From Candidatus Methanocomedens sp. (GTDB taxonomy: Archaea > Halobacteriota > Methanosarcinia > Methanosarcinales > Methanocomedenaceae): 5,843 nucleotides of DNA. The DNA is taken from assembly GCA_009649835.1 (NCBI GenBank), contig PYCK01000101.1, forward strand, positions 1-5,843, read 5' to 3'. A program made the translations under genes and the position numbers. Shown in pieces: positions 1-4,545 of this stretch. The notes below the pieces were generated by a model. That model saw only the letters and a list, made by a program, of their open reading frames with translations. It did no database searches and was not told the origin of the DNA. Positions within the stretch are counted from its first letter, which is position 1; the number at the start of each line of letters is the position of its first letter.

Positions 1-111
1 ACCATGGGCCATGCCGGTGCCATTATCAGCGGGGGCGGCGGGACTGCAAAGGAGAAGATCGAGGCGCTGGAGGGTGCAGGGGTTGTGGTGGCAGGGAGTC
101 CTGGTCTGTAG
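1..111 (+). CDS. sucD: Succinyl-CoA ligase alpha subunit, C-terminal fragment
   Basis: This is the last 36 codons of a gene that begins left of the window and ends at TAG 109-111. The peptide contains MGHAGAIISGG followed by GTAKEKIEALEGAGV. This is the phosphohistidine loop and following helix of the succinyl-CoA synthetase alpha subunit; the His of GHAGA is the residue phosphorylated during catalysis in the E. coli enzyme. The enzyme interconverts succinyl-CoA and succinate with nucleotide triphosphate formation, with SucC as partner. The protein stops at AGSPGL, roughly ten residues earlier than I expect from E. coli SucD, whose last helix follows this point. The fragment is 72/111 G+C, far richer than the cbi genes downstream. 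A related ADP-forming acyl-CoA synthetase alpha subunit is possible, but the MGHAGAII context favours SucD. It is unrelated in function to the cobalamin genes. Confidence 0.85.
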   Translation, partial: TMGHAGAIISGGGGTAKEKIEALEGAGVVVAGSPGL

Positions 112-129
112 CCTGTTAACATGGGACCA

Positions 130-150
130 TATCCTAAAACGAATAGGATA
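130..150. terminator. Small perfect stem-loop after sucD, possible terminator or operator
   Basis: TATCCTA (130-136) and TAGGATA (144-150) are exact reverse complements, separated by a 7-nt loop AAACGAA. The stem starts 19 nt after the sucD stop codon. It is short and AT-rich, and no T-run follows directly; the next T5 run is at 215-219. A weak terminator, a protein-binding dyad and chance are all possible. Confidence 0.25.
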
Positions 151-293
151 GCATCAAGCAATCCAAAATTCTGCCTCTTCGCACTTCTTCCATATAGAGG
201 ACTCTTATAGGTACCTTTTTAGATAATCAAGATGAATTTGTTGTAAAAATCGTAGTGTTTTACAAGCACGGATGCAAATCAATATATTATTCA

Positions 294-299
294 GTGATC
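294..299 (+). promoter_or_regulatory. Extended Shine-Dalgarno match of cbiT
   Basis: GTGATC matches the 3' part of the full anti-Shine-Dalgarno complement (GGAGGTGATCC), although the usual GGAGG core is absent. It ends 4 nt before ATG 304. An in-frame TGA at 295-297 lies within it, so cbiT cannot start further upstream. The bases 294-301 also form the palindrome GTGATCAC. Confidence 0.4.
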
Positions 300-303
300 A
301 CCA

Positions 304-855
304 ATGGAAATAGTAAAAGGCGGACCTACAAAATCCGAAATTGCAGCAATAACACTTTTAAAACTAAAACCTTCTCCCGGTGATGTGATTGCCGATATAG
401 GGTGCGGAACAGGTAGTATATCCATTCTGGCCGCCAAAAAAGCAGGTTTTGTATATGCAATTGACTCCAGGAAAGAAGCAATAACAGTCACAGAAAAGAA
501 CATAAAAGAATCACACATCAACAACATTAAATTAATTCAAGGTGAGGCACCAGGCGTGCTGGATGAACTGCCGCTCCTTGACTGTGCATTCATAGGAGGG
601 ACAAAAAATATCAAACCCGTACTGCAGCAGTTGAAGAAAAAAGTAAAAAACAGGATTGTGGTAAATGCCGTCAGGATACAGACTGTTTCAAACATCATTC
701 AGATCATGCAGGATCTGGAGATATTCAGTGAAGTAGTACATGTCCAGATATCAAAAAGCTATGAACTTGCAGGTGAGATTGCATTCAAACCTTTAAACCC
801 TGTTTATATCATTGTTGGTGATACCAGCAAAGAAGCATACAGGGAGGTGCCCTGA
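304..855 (+). CDS. cbiT: Cobalt-precorrin-6B C15-methyltransferase (decarboxylating), CbiT
   Basis: This 183-residue cytosolic enzyme is a class I SAM-dependent methyltransferase. By family, it methylates C15 of cobalt-precorrin-6B (or -7) and removes the C12 acetate carboxyl group. The SAM-binding glycine loop DIGCGTG is at residues 31-37, the acidic end of the next strand (YAID) is at 51-54, and the EAP and FIGGT segments are at 81-83 and 96-100. GGPTK near residue 6 matches the start of known archaeal CbiT such as M. thermautotrophicus MTH146. The length is normal for stand-alone CbiT; it is not fused to CbiE as in CobL, and no cbiE lies beside it. ATG 304 is fixed by the in-frame stop at 295-297. 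It is the first gene of the cluster, and its stop codon directly abuts the cbiL ATG, so the two are probably translationally coupled. Confidence 0.93.
   Translation: MEIVKGGPTKSEIAAITLLKLKPSPGDVIADIGCGTGSISILAAKKAGFVYAIDSRKEAITVTEKNIKESHINNIKLIQGEAPGVLDELPLLDCAFIGGTKNIKPVLQQLKKKVKNRIVVNAVRIQTVSNIIQIMQDLEIFSEVVHVQISKSYELAGEIAFKPLNPVYIIVGDTSKEAYREVP
843..849 (+). promoter_or_regulatory. Strong Shine-Dalgarno site of cbiL
   Basis: GGAGGTG lies inside the last codons of cbiT and ends 6 nt before ATG 856. It is a perfect match to the 16S rRNA tail and fixes the cbiL start. Confidence 0.8.
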
Positions 856-1473
856 ATGCTGGTTGGAGTAGGACTTGGTCCGGGTGATCCTGACCTGATG
901 ACAATTAAAGCTGTTGAGACCTTGAAGCGTGCTGATATTATTTTTGTACCCGGGCGTCTGGCATCCGACCTGGTTGAACCATATGGTACGCCGCATATAC
1001 TGGAATTTCCTATGACAAGGGATAAAGATATATTACAGTCCCACTGGGAGCATAATGCTGATAAGGTGGCTGAATATGCAAGAGATGGACTGGCAGCTTT
1101 CGGTCTTATCGGTGATCCCAATTTCTTTAGTACCTTCACACACCTTAGCAGGATCATCAAACTGCGCCATCCCGGGATTCTCATTGAAACTATTCCCGGC
1201 ATCAGTTCTATAACGGCTTTTGCATCCAGGACCAATATCAGTATAGATACCTCCTTTACGGTCAGTGACGGGAGCCCTGTCAATGATAGAATAATCTTAA
1301 AAGCCAGACAACCAAAAAAGATCGTCGAAACACTGCGCTTAGAGGGATTTAGTGATTTCATTCTGGGCCAGCGTTTATTCTCAGACAGCGAAGAGATAAT
1401 TACGAATACAGACGATATGCCTGATACAGGCGATTATTTCAGTATCATCCATGCGAGGAAACAACGTGACTGA
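856..1473 (+). CDS. cbiL: Cobalt-factor II C20-methyltransferase, CbiL
   Basis: This 205-residue tetrapyrrole methyltransferase uses SAM to methylate C20 of cobalt-factor II (cobalt-sirohydrochlorin), the first committed step of the corrin branch. The N-terminal GVGLGPGDPDLMTIKA (residues 4-19) is the family's P-loop-like motif, followed by RADIIFVPG (25-33). GDPNFFSTFTHL (86-97), with its STF signature, separates CbiL/CobI from CbiF and CbiH. IPGISSITAFAS (113-124) is the SAM-site loop after the central strand. It is somewhat shorter than many bacterial CbiL/CobI proteins, but both ends look complete. The start ATG abuts the cbiT stop and has a perfect Shine-Dalgarno site. The 3' end overlaps cbiF. 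In a methanogen the same substrate pool (sirohydrochlorin) also feeds F430 and heme/siroheme branches. Confidence 0.92.
   Translation: MLVGVGLGPGDPDLMTIKAVETLKRADIIFVPGRLASDLVEPYGTPHILEFPMTRDKDILQSHWEHNADKVAEYARDGLAAFGLIGDPNFFSTFTHLSRIIKLRHPGILIETIPGISSITAFASRTNISIDTSFTVSDGSPVNDRIILKARQPKKIVETLRLEGFSDFILGQRLFSDSEEIITNTDDMPDTGDYFSIIHARKQRD
1455..1459 (+). promoter_or_regulatory. Shine-Dalgarno site that decides the cbiF start
   Basis: GAGGA, in the last codons of cbiL, lies 6 nt before GTG 1466. The in-frame ATG at 1451 has no purine-rich site upstream (the preceding bases are TTTCAGTATCATCC), so GTG 1466 is the better start. Confidence 0.55.
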
Positions 1474-2185
1474 TAATAAAATATATTTTATAGGAGCAGG
1501 TCCCGGCGACCCTGAACTAATTACAGTAAAAGGACAAAGACTGCTTAACAGTGCTGACCTGATAGTATATGCAGGCTCACTGGTAAATCCTGAACTGCTC
1601 AGCAGTACAGATGCACAAAAGATCAACAGCTACGGGATGCGACTTGAAGATATCACCAGTACAATGGTAGAAGCGATCAAGAGAGGTGAAAAGGTAGTCA
1701 GGCTGCACAGTGGTGACCCGTCATTATATGGTGCGATCATAGAACAGATCAATGAACTGGCAAAACACAATGTTGAAGTAGAGATCATACCCGGAGTATC
1801 TTCTTTATTTGCCGCCAGCGCAGCACTGGGTATCCAGTTGACATTAAAAGGAGTTAGTGAAACACTGATCATTTCCAGACCCGCAGGAGAGACTCTAAAG
1901 GAAGATGACTTAAAAGCACTATCCAGGCACGGTGCAACCATGGCAGTATTCCTGGGAACCCATACAATAGATGAAATTATGAAAACAGTGGAATATCCTC
2001 CTGATACACCTGTGGCTGTGGTCTATCATGCCTCCTGGAAAGATCAAAAGATAATCAAAGGTACAGTCGAAGATATCGCAGAAAAGGTCATATCAGCAGG
2101 ACTTACCCAATCTGCTATGATACTCATCGGCGGTGTGGTGGACCCGGTACAGTACAGGAGGTCTCATTTATACTCACCGCAATAA
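1466..2185 (+). CDS. cbiF: Cobalt-precorrin-4 C11-methyltransferase, CbiF
   Basis: This tetrapyrrole methyltransferase (239 residues from GTG 1466, 244 from ATG 1451) adds a SAM-derived methyl to C11 of cobalt-precorrin-4, giving cobalt-precorrin-5A. Family landmarks, numbered from GTG 1466, are IYFIGAGPGDPELITVKG (6-23), VYAGSLVNPELL (34-45), HSGDPSLYGAI (81-91), IIPGVSSLFAASAALG (107-122) leading into QLTLKGVSET, MAVFLGTH (159-166) and VVYHASWKDQKIIKGT (185-200). GTG is preferred because the core motif then begins four residues after the start, as is usual, and because of the GAGGA site. The overlap with cbiL is then 8 bp. The C-terminus stops at RRSHLYSPQ, slightly earlier than many CbiF proteins, and the cbiG frame overlaps this end. 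Confidence 0.93.
   Translation: MTDNKIYFIGAGPGDPELITVKGQRLLNSADLIVYAGSLVNPELLSSTDAQKINSYGMRLEDITSTMVEAIKRGEKVVRLHSGDPSLYGAIIEQINELAKHNVEVEIIPGVSSLFAASAALGIQLTLKGVSETLIISRPAGETLKEDDLKALSRHGATMAVFLGTHTIDEIMKTVEYPPDTPVAVVYHASWKDQKIIKGTVEDIAEKVISAGLTQSAMILIGGVVDPVQYRRSHLYSPQ
2156..2162 (+). promoter_or_regulatory. Strong Shine-Dalgarno site of cbiG, upstream of a non-standard start
   Basis: AGGAGGT in the last codons of cbiF is a near-complete match to the 16S rRNA tail. Seven nucleotides after it, in the cbiG frame, stands ATA 2170-2172 rather than ATG/GTG/TTG. This site is the main reason for placing the cbiG start there. Confidence 0.65.
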
Positions 2186-3099
2186 TTTACCTGCAGCATA
2201 ATTATGAAGCAGCCGTTAAGGTCAGGGAATGTGTTGATGGAGACCTTATACTGTTCGATGATAATGCTTTTAAAAAGGCATTTTCAGAGTATGAAGCCAT
2301 CATAGCGGTAATGGCATGCGGCATTGCAGTAAGGCAGCTCGCCCCCTTGCTTAAGGACAAATGGGACGATCCGCCGGTTGTAGTGGTGGATGCAGGACTC
2401 AATAATGCTATATCATTATGCGGCGGTCATCATGGTGCTAATGAACTTGCAAAGCGTCTCGCAAAATCCGGAGCACGTCCGGTAATAACTACAGCTACTG
2501 AAGTACTGCACCGGCCCAGTGTGGAAACTATAGCAGATACACTGGACTGCGAGATAGTGAACAGGGATTCCACCAGGGCAGTGAATTCCTGTCTGCTCAG
2601 GTCAGACCTGCCACTGATCAATATCTCAGGACCAAAAGTGGTTATGGTAGACCCTGATGTTACAGTGCTTAAAAAGAAAGGAGTGAGGAAAGAAGGACTA
2701 GAGAAGGAAGGGATAGGGAAGCAAGGAGATAACCAGAAGACAGGTGTTATCGTAGGTATAGGTACCAGACGCGATGTGAGTTCAAACAATGTGGTGGATG
2801 CCGTGAAAAAAGCTCTGGCTGAGCATGGATTGACATTACCGGATGTTGAACTGTTTGCCTCTGCAACGATCAAAGAGAATGAATCCGGACTTATTGAAGC
2901 TATTTTTGGGATGGGGGGGCAGATCGTATTTATCCCTGCTGAAGTGATCAATTCCATCAATGCACCTTCCGCATCCGAGGCAAAAAGACTGGGACTCAAT
3001 GGCGTATGCGAACCTTGCGCACTGGCACTTAGCAGGGAAAATAAACTTATCATGAAAAAGAAGGTATATGACAATGTCACCATCGCAATCGCACAATAA
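2170..3099 (+). CDS. cbiG: Cobalt-precorrin-5A hydrolase, CbiG, with apparent ATA start
   Basis: CbiG opens the delta-lactone of cobalt-precorrin-5A and releases the two-carbon unit as acetaldehyde, the hallmark step of the anaerobic pathway. From ATA 2170 the protein has 309 residues. An N-terminal region (about 1-50) leads into GIAVRQLAP (51-59). Then come DDPPVVVVDAG, the GGHHGAN loop and PVITTATE. The C-terminal CbiG_C domain starts near VGIGTRR and includes ATIKENESGL, GVCEPCALAL and VTIAIAQ. The frame is open from 2005, but no ATG, GTG or TTG occurs before ATG 2311. That codon falls just before the conserved GIAVR segment, would remove 47 residues that look like normal CbiG, and lacks a good ribosome site. 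ATA 2170 has AGGAGGT at ideal spacing. A single G-to-A change from ATG, real or a sequence error, would explain it. A low-complexity linker (2671-2730) joins the two halves. Confidence 0.85.
   Translation: MLTAIIYLQHNYEAAVKVRECVDGDLILFDDNAFKKAFSEYEAIIAVMACGIAVRQLAPLLKDKWDDPPVVVVDAGLNNAISLCGGHHGANELAKRLAKSGARPVITTATEVLHRPSVETIADTLDCEIVNRDSTRAVNSCLLRSDLPLINISGPKVVMVDPDVTVLKKKGVRKEGLEKEGIGKQGDNQKTGVIVGIGTRRDVSSNNVVDAVKKALAEHGLTLPDVELFASATIKENESGLIEAIFGMGGQIVFIPAEVINSINAPSASEAKRLGLNGVCEPCALALSRENKLIMKKKVYDNVTIAIAQ
2671..2730 (+). repeat. Four-copy degenerate 15-nt tandem repeat inside cbiG
   Basis: Four consecutive 15-nt units (2671-2685, 2686-2700, 2701-2715, 2716-2730) encode KKKGV, RKEGL, EKEGI and GKQGD, a five-residue repeat of form x-K-x-G-x. 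The coding strand is 54/60 purine. The repeat sits between the central and C-terminal domains of CbiG, where family members usually have a variable linker, and it keeps frame because the unit is a multiple of three. It was probably made by slipped-strand duplication followed by drift. Confidence 0.75.
3060..3065 (+). promoter_or_regulatory. Probable Shine-Dalgarno site of cbiH
   Basis: GAAGGT is one mismatch from GGAGGT and lies 8 nt before ATG 3074. It is only 2 nt before ATG 3068, which is too close. ATG 3104 has no purine-rich site upstream. This favours 3074 as the start, but not decisively. Confidence 0.4.
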
Positions 3100-3847
3100 C
3101 GGGATGCTCTATGTAGTAGGGATCGGGCCGGGGTCGCCCGATCATATGACCATAAAAGCAGCAGATGTACTGAAGAATGCAGATATCATTATCGGTAACA
3201 GTACATACCTCGATCAGATCAGCCATCTGGTAACCAGCCAGCAGGTGATAAGATCGACAATGGGACACGAAGTGGAAAGGGCAAAAAAAGCCATCCAGCT
3301 GGCCCGGGATAATACAGTGGCTATGGTCAGTGGTGGTGATTCCAATATTTATGGTATGGCAGGTCTGGTGCTGGAAGTGGCAAGGCATGAAAATTCACAG
3401 GTAGATATTGAGATCGTGCCCGGTGTCACAGCTTTAAGTGCTGTGGCAAGTTTGCTGGGTGCTCCTGTTGTTACGGATTTTGCAGTGATCAGCCTGAGTG
3501 ATCTGCTCACACCATGGGATACTATTGAGAAACGCTTGCAGGCAACGACTGAGGCAGATATGGTAATAGGTATCTATAATCCAAAAAGCAGGCAGAGGAA
3601 CAACAACTTCCAAAGAGCTGTTAAAATTATCAGGCGCAGCAGGGAAGATAGCGTACCTGTAGGTATTGTTAAAAATGCGCTGCGCAGTGAGGGTGAAGCA
3701 GTCATCGTAACCACACTTGGCAACGTGCTGGAATATGACGATGACGTGGACATGAGAACTACGGTGATCATTGGAAACAGTGAATCCGGAATATGGAATT
3801 CCAGGATCATTACACCAAGGGGATATCATAAGAAATATGACTACTGA
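3074..3847 (+). CDS. cbiH: Cobalt-factor III C17-methyltransferase / ring-contraction enzyme, CbiH
   Basis: CbiH methylates C17 of cobalt-factor III and drives ring contraction to cobalt-precorrin-4, which carries the delta-lactone that CbiG later opens. From ATG 3074 it has 257 residues. LYVVGIGPGSPDHMTIKAA (12-30), GNSTYLDQI (41-49), MVSGGDSNIYGMAG (84-97), EIVPGVTALSAVASLLGAP (113-131), VISLSDLLTPW (138-148), IGIYNPKSRQR (165-175) and EGEAVIVTTLG (206-216) are typical of CbiH/CobJ and distinguish it from CbiF and CbiL. The segment usually reading HDF is TDF here (135-137). The start is uncertain: ATG 3068 and ATG 3104 are in frame, and 3104 would begin right at the family core. With 3074 the gene overlaps cbiG by 26 bp. 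Its stop codon lies in the first copy of a 15-bp repeat shared with the cbiC start. Confidence 0.9.
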   Translation: MSPSQSHNNGMLYVVGIGPGSPDHMTIKAADVLKNADIIIGNSTYLDQISHLVTSQQVIRSTMGHEVERAKKAIQLARDNTVAMVSGGDSNIYGMAGLVLEVARHENSQVDIEIVPGVTALSAVASLLGAPVVTDFAVISLSDLLTPWDTIEKRLQATTEADMVIGIYNPKSRQRNNNFQRAVKIIRRSREDSVPVGIVKNALRSEGEAVIVTTLGNVLEYDDDVDMRTTVIIGNSESGIWNSRIITPRGYHKKYDY

Positions 3848-3865
3848 TCTAATATGACTACTGAT
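3834..3865 (+). repeat. 15-bp direct repeat across the cbiH stop and cbiC start
   Basis: AATATGACTACTGAT occurs exactly at 3834-3848 and again at 3851-3865, separated by CT (period 17). The first copy holds the last cbiH codons and its TGA stop (3845-3847); the second holds the cbiC ATG (3854) and first codons. The ATG of the first copy (3837) leads only to a short frame ending in TGA because 17 is not a multiple of three. The layout suggests a recent 17-bp tandem duplication. Confidence 0.85.
3845..3849 (+). promoter_or_regulatory. Weak extended Shine-Dalgarno match of cbiC
   Basis: TGATC, overlapping the cbiH stop, lies 4 nt before ATG 3854, the same spacing as GTGATC before cbiT. No GGAGG-like core is present nearby; AAGGGGAT at 3817-3824 is too far from 3854 but lies 12 nt before the duplicated upstream ATG at 3837. 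Initiation may depend on termination of cbiH. Confidence 0.3.
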
Positions 3866-4540
3866 TTATTAACAACCGCAGGACAGCATACTAAAAAAAT
3901 CGATCCCGAACTTGTCCGAAGATGTATAGAACCGGGAGCTACAACCCCTGAAGCCATGACCATATCAGAAGCAGGCCGCGCTATTGCAAGAGAGATAGTA
4001 GGAGATAATGGTCCGGAAGATGGGATACGCCAGCGCTGTGTGGTAGCCACCGGTGATCCGGCAATCAAGGACCTGCTGGTGTTTAGCAATGACCCGGTAA
4101 AAGCCGGGATTGGTGCCATATCTGCAGGTGCGACTATATATACTGATATAAGGATGGTAAAGACAGGCATTATCAAGAAAGGACATAAATGTCAGATAGA
4201 GTGCGTACTGGATATAGAAGGTGCTCCAAAACTTGCCCAGAAGTTAGGTATTACCAGGACATCGGCGGGTTTTCTGAGTGCTGCACAGGGTCTTGAGAAT
4301 TCTATTGTAGTCATTGGAAATGCACCTTCAGCAGCTATTACTGTTTCCCGTATGGTGGAATATGGTATCAGACCGGTCATGATCGTGGCTGTTCCTGTGG
4401 GATTCGTGAACGCTGCCGAATCAAAAGAAAAGATAAGGAAAATTGATATACCATCCATAATCTGCACTGGAACCCGGGGGGGTACACCTGTGGCAGTAGC
4501 CTGCATCAATGAGATGATAATCATGTCAGGTAAGGTATAG
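3854..4540 (+). CDS. cbiC: Cobalt-precorrin-8 methylmutase, CbiC
   Basis: This 228-residue CobH/CbiC-family enzyme moves the C11 methyl of cobalt-precorrin-8 to C12, giving cobyrinate. Recognisable segments are RQRCVVATGD (59-68), LVFSNDPVKAG (75-85), IYTDIRMVKTGI (95-106), VIGNAPSAA (153-161), VPVGFVNAAESKEK (180-193) and GTRGGTPVAVA (206-216). These match CobH of Pseudomonas denitrificans as I recall it (MVHACG, CDAEMV, IGNAPTA, MPVGFVGAAESK, RLGGSAM). The notable difference is residue 64: CobH has its catalytic His43 there and this protein has Val (GTA 4043-4045), with no histidine nearby. The rest of the fold signature is intact, so I call it a real CbiC with an altered active site, not a pseudogene. 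Length is normal. The gene starts 6 bp after cbiH and ends 5 bp before cbiA. Confidence 0.9.
   Translation: MTTDLLTTAGQHTKKIDPELVRRCIEPGATTPEAMTISEAGRAIAREIVGDNGPEDGIRQRCVVATGDPAIKDLLVFSNDPVKAGIGAISAGATIYTDIRMVKTGIIKKGHKCQIECVLDIEGAPKLAQKLGITRTSAGFLSAAQGLENSIVVIGNAPSAAITVSRMVEYGIRPVMIVAVPVGFVNAAESKEKIRKIDIPSIICTGTRGGTPVAVACINEMIIMSGKV
4532..4536 (+). promoter_or_regulatory. Shine-Dalgarno site of cbiA
   Basis: AAGGT in the last codons of cbiC lies 9 nt before ATG 4546. It is a moderate match; a second partial match (GATCC, 4540-4544) is too close to the start to serve in the usual way. Confidence 0.4.
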
Positions 4541-4545
4541 ATCCT

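Larger units (their letters stand above)
112..303. other. Intergenic gap: probable sucD 3' end and cbi operon promoter region
   Basis: This 192-bp gap holds no convincing gene on either strand. Near the left end is a 7-bp stem-loop (130-150), followed by a pyrimidine-rich stretch (about 169-191) and a T5 run at 215-219; any of these could help end the sucD transcript. AT-rich TATA-like candidates lie around 215-226 (TTTTTAGATAATC) and 280-290 (AATATATTAT). The second would place an archaeal start site almost on the cbiT ATG, so the first fits better if the Shine-Dalgarno match at 294-299 is transcribed. I cannot choose between them from sequence alone. No cobalamin riboswitch features were recognised. 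Confidence 0.4.

Noticed and set aside
250..265. GTGTTTTACAAGCAC as a hairpin
   Set aside because: The stem needs a G-T pair and a very tight loop, and nothing around it suggests a function.
279..290. AATATATTAT as the TATA box of the cbi operon
   Set aside because: An archaeal start site would then fall at or just after the cbiT ATG and exclude the upstream ribosome-site match; not supported strongly enough to list as its own feature.
804..1361. Minus-strand open frame opposite cbiL (185 codons)
   Set aside because: No family motif is visible, and the plus strand carries an unmistakable CbiL here.
1451..1465. ATG 1451 as the cbiF start
   Set aside because: It has no ribosome site and adds five residues before the usual family start; GTG 1466 with GAGGA upstream fits better, though ATG 1451 cannot be excluded.
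2911..2920. Runs of seven G in cbiG (2913-2919) and in cbiC (4476-4482) as possible frameshift sites
   Set aside because: The reading frame and conserved protein motifs continue unchanged across both runs, so there is no sign of a frameshift or sequence error.
2430..3083. Long open frame on the minus strand opposite cbiG (217 codons)
   Set aside because: Its translation is serine/threonine/proline-rich with no recognisable domain, and it mirrors a well-conserved gene on the other strand; it is an antisense shadow.
856..3200. Similar G-x-G-P-G-D/S-P motifs near the starts of cbiL, cbiF and cbiH
   Set aside because: This is the shared N-terminal motif of the tetrapyrrole methyltransferase family; the three genes are ancient paralogues, not a recent DNA repeat.
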